Notes: generated from the sequence alone by a model not told the origin. A stretch of DNA of 64,000 bases from Rhodoblastus sp963736175 (GCA_963736175.1 CAVTNU010000006.1:1-64000); one strand, 5' to 3'; positions 46,249 to 55,584 are shown, counted from the stretch's first letter. A program made the numbers and translations.

Positions 46249-47616
46249 TCATACGGGCACGCGCACGCTGGCGCGCAGACCGCCGAGCGGACTGTCGCCG
46301 AGAAAGACATCGCCGCCGTGCGAGCGGGCGATGTCGCGGGCGATCGACAGGCCAAGGCCCGTTCCGCCCTTATCCTGGTTGCGCGCTTCGTCGAGTCGCA
46401 CAAAAGGACGGAATACGTCTTCGCGCGCCGCGGCGGGAACGCCCGGCCCGTCATCGTCGACGTGGATCGTCAGGAATTTGCCCTCGCACGTCGCCTCGAC
46501 GTCGATGCGCTTACCGTAGCGCTGCGCATTGCCGACGAGATTGCCGAGGCAACGCTTGAAGGCGTCAGGCCGCACGATCGCCGTCGGTTCGCCGGTCAAA
46601 CGCACATGCGTTTCATGGCCTGAGCGCTCCAATTCGGCTTTGATCGAATCGAGCAAGGCGCGCAAGTCGACGGCGGCCGACATTTCGCCGCCGTCGCCGC
46701 GCGCGAAGGCGAGATAGGCTTCGAGCATGCGCTGCATTTCGTCGACGTCGCCGCGCAGGTCCTCGACTTCGACCTCGTTTTCGATCAAGGCGAGCGACAA
46801 TTTGAAACGGGTCAACACGGTTCGCAGATCGTGGCTGACGCCGTTGAGCATGGCGGTGCGCTGCTCCATCGCGCGTTCGATGCGCCGCTTCATCTCGATG
46901 AAGGCCATGCCGGCGCGCCGCACCTCGCGCGCGCCGCGTGGGAAATAGTCGACGTCGCGGCCCTTGCCGAAGTCTTCCGCCGCGTCGGCCAGCGCCAGAA
47001 TCGGTCTGATCTGGTTGCGCAGGAAGGCGATGGCGAGGGTGATCAGCACCAACGAGGTTCCAATCATCCAGACCAGAAAAATATGGGTGTTGGAGGCGTA
47101 AGCCTGGCTGCGTTGGGCGACGACGCGCAAAATGGCGTCGCCCATGTCAACGCGGATCTCAATCAGATTGGAGCGTCCCACGGTGTCGATCCAGAAGGGC
47201 AGGCGGATCTGCCGGGCGATCTCGCTGGAAAGCGCGCGGTCGACCAGCGAAAAAAACGGCTTGGGCAATGTCGCCGGCAAGGGGCCGGCGGGCAGTATTT
47301 CGGCGTCGAGATTGAGACGCTCCTGAGCGATCTTTTGCAGATAGGCGTGGCCGGGATCCTTGGTCGGACCGAAATCGCGATAGATGTCGATCAAGGCGGC
47401 GATGTCTTGCGTCACGGCGCTCGACAGCCGAAAGGTGACGAGCTGCCAATGACGCTCCATGAACACCAGCGCGATGGCGGATTGCAAGAGGACCATCGGC
47501 AGAATGACGATCAGCAGCGAGCGCGCATAAAGGCCCTTGGGCGCCAGATTGGCGAAGGCGCGGGAAAAAGCTCGCCAGCGCCGGCGCAAGAGCATGAAAA
47601 ACGGCGGCAGGTTCAT
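46249..47616 (-). CDS. EnvZ-like sensor histidine kinase
   Basis: 455 residues. Membrane segments at about 33-54 and 178-199 enclose a periplasmic sensor of about 120 residues. HAMP follows, then His262 in NGVSHDLRTVLTRF, the N-box NLVGNAQRYGK and G-boxes DDDGPGVP and GGTGLGLSIARD. Its start overlaps the response-regulator stop by 4 bp. The HAMP-adjacent and H-box sequences are of the EnvZ class. The signal is unknown. Confidence 0.93.
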   Translation of the reverse strand: MNLPPFFMLLRRRWRAFSRAFANLAPKGLYARSLLIVILPMVLLQSAIALVFMERHWQLVTFRLSSAVTQDIAALIDIYRDFGPTKDPGHAYLQKIAQERLNLDAEILPAGPLPATLPKPFFSLVDRALSSEIARQIRLPFWIDTVGRSNLIEIRVDMGDAILRVVAQRSQAYASNTHIFLVWMIGTSLVLITLAIAFLRNQIRPILALADAAEDFGKGRDVDYFPRGAREVRRAGMAFIEMKRRIERAMEQRTAMLNGVSHDLRTVLTRFKLSLALIENEVEVEDLRGDVDEMQRMLEAYLAFARGDGGEMSAAVDLRALLDSIKAELERSGHETHVRLTGEPTAIVRPDAFKRCLGNLVGNAQRYGKRIDVEATCEGKFLTIHVDDDGPGVPAAAREDVFRPFVRLDEARNQDKGGTGLGLSIARDIARSHGGDVFLGDSPLGGLRASVRVPV

Positions 47617-48335
47617 CGCTCGACCGCCAGTTTGTAGCCAAAGCCCCGCACGGTTTGCAGATGCGCGGGATTGGCCGGATCGCGTTCGATCTTGCGGCGC
47701 AGACGATTGACCTGCACATCGACCGTGCGTTCGTTGGCCGCCCCGCCGGCGCCGCCCAGCGCCTCGCGTGAAACCGGCTCGCCGGGATTTTCGACAAGGA
47801 TGCGCAGCATGTCGCGCTCCTTGTCGGTGATGCGGACAATTTCTTCGCCCTGGCGCAATTCGCCGCGTTCGGCGTCGAAGGAGAATTCGCCGAATCGCAC
47901 CGGCAGGACGAGCGCGCCGCCGCGCGGCGCCGAGCGGCGCAGGATCGAGGCGATGCGCAGCGACAGTTCGCGCGGATCGAAAGGCTTGGCGAGATAATCG
48001 TCGACGCCGGCTTCAAGGCCGCGCACCCGGTCCTGGGTGTCCGCCAGCGCCGTCAGCATCAGGATGGGCGCCGCCGCGGCCGGGCTGTCGCCAGCGCGCA
48101 GTTGCGCCGCGAACTCGTAGCCGTTTTGTCCGGGCATCATCACGTCGAGAATGATGAGGTCGAAGGACAGCGAGCGCAGGCGTCCGCTTGCCTCCTCGGC
48201 GTTTTCGGCCGCGGTGACGCGATAGCCCTCGCCGGTCAGAAAGCGCGAAAGCAATTGGCGAATGCGCCGGTCGTCGTCGACGATCAGCAGATGATGCGCG
48301 TCATCGGCGGGCGGAGGAGGTTGGGTTGGCGCCAT
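47613..48335 (-). CDS. OmpR-family response regulator
   Basis: 240 residues. Receiver with the IVDDDRR pocket, Asp64 in IILDVMMPGQNG, and LAKPFDPREL. A winged helix with NERTVDVQVNRLRRKIE follows. It is the partner of the downstream EnvZ-like kinase, with ATGA overlap, and 6 bp after the MarR gene, so marR-ompR-envZ is one operon. Confidence 0.94.
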   Translation of the reverse strand: MAPTQPPPPADDAHHLLIVDDDRRIRQLLSRFLTGEGYRVTAAENAEEASGRLRSLSFDLIILDVMMPGQNGYEFAAQLRAGDSPAAAAPILMLTALADTQDRVRGLEAGVDDYLAKPFDPRELSLRIASILRRSAPRGGALVLPVRFGEFSFDAERGELRQGEEIVRITDKERDMLRILVENPGEPVSREALGGAGGAANERTVDVQVNRLRRKIERDPANPAHLQTVRGFGYKLAVER

Positions 48336-48341
48336 GTCCCT

Positions 48342-48923
48342 TCATACTCCCGACGAGGGGTCAAGCGAGCCGTCAAAATGCACGGAAGGCGCTTTTTCCC
48401 GCTCTCCCGGGTCAATCATGGCCGACAGAAACGCCACCGCGGCCTCGCGCGCGCCGCTCGGCAATTCGCGCAACACGCGCGCGAATCGTTCCGATTGCAC
48501 GCCGGCCAGTTCGAGCGCGAGGCGCGCGCCCTTGGGCGTGGGAAACAACAGGCGTTGGCGGCGGTCGATGACGCCGGGCCGCGCCTCGACATAGGCTTGA
48601 TCGAGCAGTTCCTTCAACACGCGATTGAGGCTTTGCTTGGTGATTTTCAGCAAATCGAGCAATTCGGCGATGGTCAGGCCGGGGCGGCGGTCGACGAAAT
48701 ACAGCACGCGGTGATGGGCGCGGCCAAAGCGATAGCTCACCAACAGGCGGTCGGCGTCGCCGACGAAATCGCGATAAGCGAAGAAAAACAGTTCGATCAG
48801 GTCGAACATCGGCTCTTGCGGCAAGGCCTTGTCGGATCGTCCGGCGCCGGCGGGCGCGGGCAGGCCGCGCGGGCTGGCGGCCTCGCGGTTCTTAGCCGGC
48901 TTGCGCTGCAAAGCAGTATCCAT
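48342..48923 (-). CDS. MarR-family transcriptional regulator
   Basis: 193 residues from ATG 48923, which has AGAGG upstream. After a Pro/Ala-rich N-terminal tail come the MarR winged helix: RRPGLTIAELLDLLKITKQS, then LNRVLKELLDQAYVEARPGV, then DRRQRLLFPTPKG (wing). Genes of this type commonly repress themselves and neighbours in response to aromatics or stress. Here it heads the two-component operon and is divergent from the aminotransferase. Confidence 0.9.
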   Translation of the reverse strand: MDTALQRKPAKNREAASPRGLPAPAGAGRSDKALPQEPMFDLIELFFFAYRDFVGDADRLLVSYRFGRAHHRVLYFVDRRPGLTIAELLDLLKITKQSLNRVLKELLDQAYVEARPGVIDRRQRLLFPTPKGARLALELAGVQSERFARVLRELPSGAREAAVAFLSAMIDPGEREKAPSVHFDGSLDPSSGV

Positions 48924-49223
48924 GACGGCCTCTTCGTGCGCCTGAACCGCGGGCGTCGCGGCTTCGTTCCTCTGGATTCGGCGCGAATGCTCGAACACAT
49001 AGCGTCGCCGCGCATCGTCGAAAAGCGCGCCGGCCCGCGGGCGGAAATCGGGTTCCGGCTGATCGTCGCCGATATGTCAGCTCTATTGACATATTTCAGA
49101 CCGATTGTTACTCGTCAAGGCGAGAGCGCGTAATAAACGTCTCGCCCGACCCGGGGAAGCTTTCAATTCCTTTCCCGCCAGCTGTAGGTTCGCGCTCAAC
49201 TTCGCGAGTTTGAGGAGCCTTTG
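48924..49223. promoter_or_regulatory. Divergent marR / aminotransferase promoter region
   Basis: 300 bp without a gene. A palindromic patch TATGTCA-gctctat-TGACATA at 49074-49094 is a good candidate MarR-type operator (7-bp perfect arms, 7-bp spacer). GAGGAG at 49212-49217 serves the aminotransferase start. Confidence 0.5.
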
Positions 49224-50111
49224 ATGTCAGTCCTGCCTTTCGACCAGCGTGACGGATTCATCTGGATGAACGGCGCTCTCGTGCCGTGGAAAGACGCCAA
49301 GCTGCACGTGCTTTCGCATGGACTGCATTACGCCTCCTGCGTCTTTGAAGGCGAACGCGCCTATGGCGGCGCGATTTTCAAATCGCGCGCGCATTCGGAG
49401 CGGTTCAAGAACTCGGCGCAAATTCTCGATTTTGAAATTCCCTATTCGGTCGACGAACTCGTCGCGGCCAAGGCGCTCGTCGTCGCGAAAAACGGATTAT
49501 CCAATTGCTACGTTCGCCCGGTCGCCTGGCGCGGTTCGGAAATGATGGCGGTCGCCGCGCAACACGCGACGATCAACGTCGCCATCGCCGTGTGGGACTG
49601 GCCCTCGATGTTCGACGTCGAAACCAAGATGAAGGGCATCAAGCTCGACGTCGCGGACTACCGCCGTCCCGATCCGCTGACCGCGCCCTGCCAATCCAAG
49701 GCGGCCGGCCTTTACATGATCTGCACCATCTCCAAGCACCGCGCCGAGCGCAAGGGCTACGCCGACGCGATGATGCTCGACTGGCAGGGCCGCGTCGCCG
49801 AATGCACCGGCGCCAATATCTTCTTCACCAAGGACGGCAAGATCCACACGCCGATCGCCGATTGCTTCCTCGACGGCATCACCCGTCGCACCGTGATCGA
49901 TCTGGCCAGGAAACGCGGCATCGACGTGGTCGAGCGGCGCATCATGCCCGACGAACTGGCCAGCCTTGAGGAATGTTTCATCTGCGGCACCGGGGCGGAA
50001 GTGACGCCGGTCGCCGAAATCGGCCCTTACAGTTTCGCGCCCGGCGCGATCTCGCGGCGGTTGATCGAGGATTACGCCAACGCGGTGCAGCCGGAAACAG
50101 CCGTCGCCTGA
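49224..50111 (+). CDS. ilvE: Branched-chain amino acid aminotransferase
   Basis: 295 residues from ATG 49224, with GAGGAG 6 bp upstream; a TTG one codon earlier is ignored. Fold-type IV PLP enzyme: HGLHYASCVFEGERAYGG, Lys159 in APCQSKAAGLY as the PLP lysine, and GFxxEC-type segment WQGRVAECTGANIFF. It transaminates Val, Leu and Ile in biosynthesis. It is divergent from marR. There is no clear terminator before the tRNA. Confidence 0.93.
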   Translation: MSVLPFDQRDGFIWMNGALVPWKDAKLHVLSHGLHYASCVFEGERAYGGAIFKSRAHSERFKNSAQILDFEIPYSVDELVAAKALVVAKNGLSNCYVRPVAWRGSEMMAVAAQHATINVAIAVWDWPSMFDVETKMKGIKLDVADYRRPDPLTAPCQSKAAGLYMICTISKHRAERKGYADAMMLDWQGRVAECTGANIFFTKDGKIHTPIADCFLDGITRRTVIDLARKRGIDVVERRIMPDELASLEECFICGTGAEVTPVAEIGPYSFAPGAISRRLIEDYANAVQPETAVA

Positions 50112-50230
50112 AGCCGCGCCTTTTTGCCGGTTTTTTCCGCGATAAGGACGCTCGGGCCTGTCGGCCTATTGCCAAGTCGGGCCGGAGCCGCTAAACACCC
50201 GCAGCCGTCGCCGCCAAGGCGAAGCAAATT

Positions 50231-50307
50231 GCGCCCGTAGCTCAGCTGGATAGAGCACTAGACTACGAATCTAGGGGTCAGAGGTTCGAATCCTTTCGGG
50301 CGCGCCA
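50231..50307 (+). tRNA. tRNA-Arg (anticodon ACG)
   Basis: 77 nt: acceptor GCGCCCG, D-arm AGCTC-AGCTGGATAGAGC, anticodon loop CTACGAA (ACG), T-arm GAGGTTCGAATCC and encoded CCA. It is single copy in the window. A toxin-immunity pair begins 227 bp downstream of its 3' end, a common place for island insertion; no gene lies in 50308-50534. Confidence 0.97.
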
Positions 50308-50534
50308 TTTTCCGTCACCACTCAGAATAAAGCTGCGCGCGGCGCAGAGAAACGCGTAGCGCTACATTGCTTCGCGGCCGTTTGTTTTTGAAAATATCGC
50401 TCCGCGGTGGAACCGTCGACGGCTCGCCGCCGTGGCGTGGCGAACTCAATTAGTTCCTGTTTTGTTCTTGCAAAAGCGGTTCGATTCCGTTAAGCTGATC
50501 GCTCATTTTTTTATTCATTGTCGGTAGGTGTTTG

Positions 50535-51974
50535 ATGGAAAGCTCGAAGGCGCGCGACGGGTTTGAAAAGCGCCTGAGGCTTCGGCCTCTCTTGTCGGCT
50601 GTTGAAATCAATGAAAATGGTCTTGTCGTCGGCGCCGGCAGCGTGCTGGCGCGGATGACGCGCGATCGTATCGGCGCGCAGACGCTCGCGCTCGACGAAG
50701 ACGCCAGGCGGCTGGTTGCGTTATACGTTGCGGCTTTCGGAACAGCGCCACGCTTGGATTTGGCGGATCATCTGGAAGGCGCTTCACGATTCTGGAAACG
50801 CGGCGACAAGGCGCTGGCCAATATCAGGCTCGCCTTCGCCCGTTTGCCAAGGCTTGAGCGCCGCGAAGACGCTTATCGCCTGTTTCTGGCTGAATGCTTC
50901 CTCGAAGAAGGAACGACGGCGGACGAGTTGGTGAAAGTTCTCGGCCTTCACTTGGCGAGTGAAGAGCTTTGCAAATTCAACGCCGATCAGCCGCGCGTTC
51001 CGGCCGGCAGCGGGCGAAGCAGCGGGCAATGGGCATCTGACTCAGCGGCAGGCCTTGTTGCGGAGGAGCCGAGCGCGCCCGGTTTCCAAACAGAGTTGGC
51101 GTTCCTTGCTCCGCCTGCCGCGAGCGGAGTTTTCGCCGATGCGTTGTTCACCGCCGTAAGGGGAAGCGCGTTTCTCGCCGGCCTTGACGCCCTGGGCCTG
51201 GAGATCGGCGCCGGCGTCGTTTTGAATGCGATCTTCGTGCGGCCGACGGGTGCAGTTTCCGAAGGGCAAGTCCCGGGCGATTCGAAGCTGCGTTATTCCC
51301 ACGATGCGGAGGAGGGCTCCTTGCGCCTTCTGCGCCAGGACGCCGTCGGTTCGGAAACGGTCGCTATCGCGCATCAGGGGCGCGACGGGATTTTCTTCGA
51401 GTTGAAGACCAGAACGCCCGTCGCGCTCATGGTTGGCGGTTCGATCGTTTTCGACGCCGACCAGCTCGCGATGATGGCGCGGAAAGCGGCTGAGCGCGAG
51501 GGCGAAAAAGCTGACGCCGCCGTACAGGCTCGAACCGAACAGCCAAAGCTTTGTCCCGATCCTGATCGTGATCAACCGCATGGCGCCAAGGAAGCCGCCA
51601 TCGCTTACCAAATGCAGATCAGCGCGCTCAACAATCCGCAGCGGCCTTTGCCGCCAGACTTCGCGGTCGCCCTGTTTAATCCGAAAACCGGCAAAAATGT
51701 TCATTTTGACGATTGCCGCGAGAGCGACGGGACGATGATAGAGGCTAAGGGCCCCGGCTATGCGGCTATGCTGAAGAAGCCGTTTTTCTCTGAAACCAAA
51801 TTACCTAACGAGTGGATAGGTCAGGCGCGCCGTCAGGTTGACGCGAGCGGCGAACGCGCGATCGAATGGTATTTCGCGGAGTCTGAAGCTGCGGAATTTG
51901 CGCGCGAACTGTTCAAAAACACGACGGGCCTCGAAAAAATCAAGGTCATCCATGTACCCGCAATTTGGCAATAA
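50535..51974 (+). CDS. Polymorphic toxin with Tox-REase-5-like nuclease domain
   Basis: 479 residues from ATG 50535 (GGTAGG site 6-11 bp upstream). The C-terminal roughly 140 residues match the restriction-endonuclease-fold toxin 5 family: KLCPDPDRDQPHGAKEAAIA at its start, D392/D393 in HFDDCRES, E403-x-K405 in TMIEAKGPGYAAML, then WIGQARRQVDASGERAIEWY. This gives a PD-(D/E)xK active site for DNA cleavage. The N-terminal 160 residues are helical and unfamiliar, and end at QPRVPAGSGRSSGQW, a linker I recall from other Hyphomicrobiales effectors. No signal peptide, PAAR, RHS or LXG part is seen, so the delivery route is unknown. The immunity gene follows after 13 bp. Confidence 0.8.
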   Translation: MESSKARDGFEKRLRLRPLLSAVEINENGLVVGAGSVLARMTRDRIGAQTLALDEDARRLVALYVAAFGTAPRLDLADHLEGASRFWKRGDKALANIRLAFARLPRLERREDAYRLFLAECFLEEGTTADELVKVLGLHLASEELCKFNADQPRVPAGSGRSSGQWASDSAAGLVAEEPSAPGFQTELAFLAPPAASGVFADALFTAVRGSAFLAGLDALGLEIGAGVVLNAIFVRPTGAVSEGQVPGDSKLRYSHDAEEGSLRLLRQDAVGSETVAIAHQGRDGIFFELKTRTPVALMVGGSIVFDADQLAMMARKAAEREGEKADAAVQARTEQPKLCPDPDRDQPHGAKEAAIAYQMQISALNNPQRPLPPDFAVALFNPKTGKNVHFDDCRESDGTMIEAKGPGYAAMLKKPFFSETKLPNEWIGQARRQVDASGERAIEWYFAESEAAEFARELFKNTTGLEKIKVIHVPAIWQ

Positions 51975-51987
51975 GGGACGCGCCGAT

Positions 51988-52707
51988 ATGGAAGAGAATA
52001 CAAAACGCAAAGATGAACACTATTTTATTACGGCTTATTGGGGCCGCCGCGCCGAAACGCCCGAGGAGATCGCCAAGAGATTTTTGGCGATGATCGACGC
52101 CATCACGCAAATCGTCCCGACCTGGAAATTTTGGGTCGATCCGAAACACGATCTGGAGTCGCTTCGCGGCGATTTCGTCAGGGTCATAAAACGGGGCGTC
52201 GTTCGCGACGATCGGCGCGAGATTGAGGGAAACGGCGGCTATCGGTTCGGCGTTTATATGGAGGATATGCCGAAAGATGGGGCTTTTTCCGTACTTTGTC
52301 ACGCCGGAAAGAGCAGTCCCGGCATGTTCCAAAATCAAGTCATTTTCAGCGACAGCAGGCTCGTCCGTGCGGCGCCGGAATTCCTGACCTATCGAATTTT
52401 CCATGCCGTTTTGCTCGCTATCGTCGACGCCTGGGCGCCGGACAATGTCGAAGCCAATTGCGGTTCGCTTGTTACGCTCAATGAAACGAAAAGAACGTTT
52501 CGGCCATGCTGGATGCGCTATCTTTGCCCCGCTTTGGCGCGACAGGCTCATCCCCCTGCAATCGCGTTGGTCGAACATTTGCCGAACGGCGGCCTCGTGC
52601 TGTCCGCGACGCATGAAACGTTCGATGTCGACAATCCGAGCCATGTTTCGGCGGCGATGGACATCTCGGCGGCCTTGGAGGGACTTGAAATAGAACCTCA
52701 ACAATAG
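51988..52707 (+). CDS. Imm52-like immunity protein
   Basis: 239 residues from ATG 51988 with AAGGGA upstream, 13 bp after the toxin stop. The layout is alpha+beta, starting YFITAYWGRRAETPEEIAKR with TWKFWVDPKHD, as in Imm52 proteins. From what I recall, these accompany Tox-REase-5 toxins. It should bind and block the nuclease of the upstream gene in the producing cell. It is cytoplasmic, without signal or membrane segments. Confidence 0.75.
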   Translation: MEENTKRKDEHYFITAYWGRRAETPEEIAKRFLAMIDAITQIVPTWKFWVDPKHDLESLRGDFVRVIKRGVVRDDRREIEGNGGYRFGVYMEDMPKDGAFSVLCHAGKSSPGMFQNQVIFSDSRLVRAAPEFLTYRIFHAVLLAIVDAWAPDNVEANCGSLVTLNETKRTFRPCWMRYLCPALARQAHPPAIALVEHLPNGGLVLSATHETFDVDNPSHVSAAMDISAALEGLEIEPQQ

Positions 52708-52769
52708 CGCGTTTCAGTCTCGTTCATGTCGGCGCCGCGTTCAAGGCCGCCGCCGCGCCGCTCGTCAAC

Positions 52770-53570
52770 TCATTCCCCTCCGTCGATCCGCTTGCCGATC
52801 AGCGCGATCGCCCGCTGGTAGACGCTTGCGGCGTTCCAGGCTTCGATCGCGCCGAAATTGGCCTCGCCGGGCTGGTATCCGGCGCCCGCGCGCCAGCCGT
52901 GCGCCCTGAGGAAATTGGCGGTGGCCGCCAGCGCGGCGCCGGCGTTGTCGAGATTGCCGCCGCCGCCGTAATTCAGGATGTTTTTCGGCATGAATTGCGT
53001 CTGACCGATTTCGCCGTGCATCGAGCCGCGCGAATTGGCCGAAAGGACGCCGCGATCAACCAGCGTCAGCGCCGCGTTGAGCTGGTCGGTGAAAAAGGCG
53101 GACCGGCGGCAGTCATAGGCGAGCGTCGCCACCGCCGACAGGGCGTTCTGATTGCCGTGCACGCTGCCAAATCCCGTCTCCATGCCCCAGATGGCGATAA
53201 GCGGACCCGCTGGAACGCCATAGCGCTGCTGGATGGAGGCGAAAAGCGCGGCGTTGGACTGCTTGCGCGCGCGCCCCTGCGAAACGATGATCGAACCGCC
53301 GCGCTTGGCGAGAAACTGGTCGAGCGACAGATGGAAGCTTTTCTGGCCCCGGTCGGCCGAAATGGTCGCGGCGTTGTAGTGTGTCGCCATCAGCGCGTCG
53401 ATCGCCGCGGCGCCGACCCGGCCGCGCGCTTCGCCGGCGAATTCGCGCTTCCACGTTTCGAAGCCGGCGCCGTTATTGCCGCATTGCGCCGCCTCCGCCT
53501 GGCTTGCGAAACAGACCAACGCGGTGAGCGCCGCGCCGGCGACGGTCTTGAAACGCCTAATCTTAGTCAT
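52770..53570 (-). CDS. Lytic murein transglycosylase, MltB type
   Basis: 266 residues with a signal peptide (1-27, near AEA-AQ). Catalytic Glu131 lies in IAIWGMETGFGSVHG, with GEIGQTQFMPKNILNYG and AATANFLRAHGW as family signatures. It cleaves the MurNAc-GlcNAc bond to 1,6-anhydro products in the periplasm. There is no lipobox, so it is a soluble form. Its end lies 62 bp past the immunity gene, convergent. Confidence 0.93.
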   Translation of the reverse strand: MTKIRRFKTVAGAALTALVCFASQAEAAQCGNNGAGFETWKREFAGEARGRVGAAAIDALMATHYNAATISADRGQKSFHLSLDQFLAKRGGSIIVSQGRARKQSNAALFASIQQRYGVPAGPLIAIWGMETGFGSVHGNQNALSAVATLAYDCRRSAFFTDQLNAALTLVDRGVLSANSRGSMHGEIGQTQFMPKNILNYGGGGNLDNAGAALAATANFLRAHGWRAGAGYQPGEANFGAIEAWNAASVYQRAIALIGKRIDGGE

Positions 53571-53772
53571 TCAGAACTCCTGTTGCGGGGCCTGCGGCGG
53601 ACGAAACGGCGGTTTACCACGCCCGCGCCGATTTTGCGCGATCGCCGGCTTTGGCGTCCACCAAAATCCGCGCTCTTCATGTCAACTAAATGTATGCGCG
53701 CCATCCGGCCTGGCGTCCGTCGCCGATTGTGAGCTATTGACAAGCGTCGTCCCGCGTCCTTCTTTAACGCTC

Positions 53773-54165
53773 ATGCTGGCTCGCTTACGCCAATGGGGAT
53801 GGAGGCCTTCGCTCGCCGCGCTTTATGCGCTGGCGATGCTGACGCTTGGCTTCGCCCATGTCGGATCGAGTGTCGCGCGCGCCGTTGGCGCGGAGGCGAC
53901 GTCGACGGACGCCGTCGTCATGGCCTTGTTCGACGGCGCCGCGCCGCCGATCTGCGGCAAGACGGCGCCCGCCGCGCCCGCGGGCGACCATAACGCCATC
54001 TGCGGCGCCTGCCTGCTCACCGCCGCCCCCGGCGCCCTGCCGGCGCCGGCGCCCGTCATCGCCGCGCCCGCGCTGATAGCGCGGCTCGCGCCTGTTTTCG
54101 TCCTCGCCCTGGCGGCGGACGAGCCCATCCGCGCTCCGCGGTCGCGCGGTCCGCCGCAAGCCTGA
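53773..54165 (+). CDS. DUF2946-like Cys/His small protein (copper locus)
   Basis: 130 residues. A hydrophobic N-terminal segment (PSLAALYALAMLTLGFAHVG) directs it to the membrane or periplasm. DHNAICGACLLTAAPGALP gives the H-x4-C-x2-C motif of the DUF2946 family, proposed to bind copper. Its place before copper receptors supports this. The C-terminus is Ala/Pro-rich. The upstream 202 bp (53571-53772) hold the promoter region and no other gene. Confidence 0.65.
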   Translation: MLARLRQWGWRPSLAALYALAMLTLGFAHVGSSVARAVGAEATSTDAVVMALFDGAAPPICGKTAPAAPAGDHNAICGACLLTAAPGALPAPAPVIAAPALIARLAPVFVLALAADEPIRAPRSRGPPQA

Positions 54166-54432
54166 CTTTTCCTTCGAGCCGACGTCGGCGCTATGTCGCG
54201 GCGTCCTTCATCCGCTTGCGCATCGCGCCAAGCTCGCTCATCGGTCGGTCACACCTTTCATGCAAATCCTCGCCAGGAACGCCGGAAAGATCGGGCGCGA
54301 CGTCGCGACCACGATCGGCGATCGAGCCATTTTCTTCAACATTCTCACGGCGAAGCCGCTCGGCGCGAAGACTCAGGCCGCCCAGGCTGCTTCGCCGTCC
54401 TTGTCAAAGCATTCGCAGTTACGGAGATCGTC

Positions 54433-55104
54433 ATGAAAACCCTTTATCCTCCGCTGACGTCTTACGCGCCGCTCGACCCGTTCGCCAGCGCGCGCGCCCT
54501 GCCGGCGCGCAAAACGCCCGCGCTCGCCATGGTCAGCGCCGCCCGCGCGCTGGCGGCGCGCGAAAATCTTTTCATCGAAGGCGATCCGGTCAAGGAAGCC
54601 TTCCGGGTCGAACAGGGCGCGATCATGGTTCTGCGCCAGTTATCCGGCGGGCGCCGCCAGATTCTCGACATCGCCGGACCCGGCCGCATGATCGGCTACG
54701 CCGCCGACGGGCGTCATGATTGCGCCGCCGTCGCGCTTGTTCCCTCGCTTGTGGTGGCGATCTGGGAAAACGCCGAAAGCCGCGGCGCCGCCATGCTGGC
54801 CGAAATTCATCGGCTGCGCGATCTCGCCGCGCTGCTTGGCCGCAAGACGGCGCTCGAACGACTGGCGAGCTTCCTCGTCGAAATGGCCGGCCCGGATCCA
54901 GACGCGCGCCGGAGCCTCGACTTGCCGGTGTCGCGCCAGGAAATCGCCGATTACCTCGGCCTTGTCGGCGAAACCGTCTGCCGCAATTTCGCCGTGCTGA
55001 AGAAACGCGGAATCCTGAAGCCGGTCGGCCGGGACGAACTCGCGATCGCCGATATCGAAGCCTTGCGCCGGATCGCGGCGGGCGAAGAGGCGGCGTCGGC
55101 CTGA
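54433..55104 (+). CDS. Crp/Fnr-family regulator
   Basis: 223 residues from ATG 54433, with GGAG 8 bp upstream; a long in-frame extension to 54193 lacks protein character. A cyclic-nucleotide-binding-like domain (GDPVKEAFRVEQGAIMVLRQ, RQILDIAGPGRMIGYAADG) is followed by HTH VSRQEIADYLGLVGETVCRN. It lacks the N-terminal cysteine cluster of FNR, so it is not an obvious Fe-S oxygen sensor. It lies 12 bp before the second DUF2946-type gene and likely controls the copper locus. Confidence 0.88.
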   Translation: MKTLYPPLTSYAPLDPFASARALPARKTPALAMVSAARALAARENLFIEGDPVKEAFRVEQGAIMVLRQLSGGRRQILDIAGPGRMIGYAADGRHDCAAVALVPSLVVAIWENAESRGAAMLAEIHRLRDLAALLGRKTALERLASFLVEMAGPDPDARRSLDLPVSRQEIADYLGLVGETVCRNFAVLKKRGILKPVGRDELAIADIEALRRIAAGEEAASA

Positions 55105-55116
55105 GGAGCGTTTGAA

Positions 55117-55584
55117 ATGGCGCGCGCGCGACATCCTGCGGCATGTCGACCCATGGACAGCGTGCGAGCCGCCATGTTAACGCCATATTCATCTTTGGTG
55201 GAGGCGGTTTTGGCGTTCCGGCGAACCTTTGTGGTTCTTCCGATCTTCCTGATCACGTTGCTGGCGCAGGTCCTTGCGCCAGTCGGCGCGGGATTTGCCA
55301 TGGCCGCGGCGTCGAGCGACCCGCTTAACGCGCCCATTTGTCAACACGTCGACGCGCTGCCCGATCACGGGCAAAACCCGGGCGCGCCCGCCTCGCACGA
55401 TCAATGCTGCCCGCTGTGCCAGTTCGTCCATTCCGGCGCCGCGCCTCTGTCGCCGACGCCGACGGCTTTCGCGCCGGGCGCCGTCTTGCCGCGGCGCGTC
55501 GCGTGGGTCCAGCCGGACGCGCGCCCGACCGACGGACGGCTAGACGCCAACGCCCGCGCCAGAGCGCCGCCCTCCAACGCCTGA
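55117..55584 (+). CDS. DUF2946-type Cys/His protein (second copy, copper locus)
   Basis: 155 residues from ATG 55117, which has GAGGAG 8 bp upstream and lies 12 bp after the regulator gene; ATG 55153 is an alternative. A hydrophobic stretch FVVLPIFLITLLAQVLAPVG is followed by SHDQCCPLCQFVHSGAAP, the metal-binding motif of the family. It is probably a membrane-tethered periplasmic metal-handling protein working with the receptors downstream. It shares little with the first copy beyond the motif. Confidence 0.7.
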   Translation: MARARHPAACRPMDSVRAAMLTPYSSLVEAVLAFRRTFVVLPIFLITLLAQVLAPVGAGFAMAAASSDPLNAPICQHVDALPDHGQNPGAPASHDQCCPLCQFVHSGAAPLSPTPTAFAPGAVLPRRVAWVQPDARPTDGRLDANARARAPPSNA

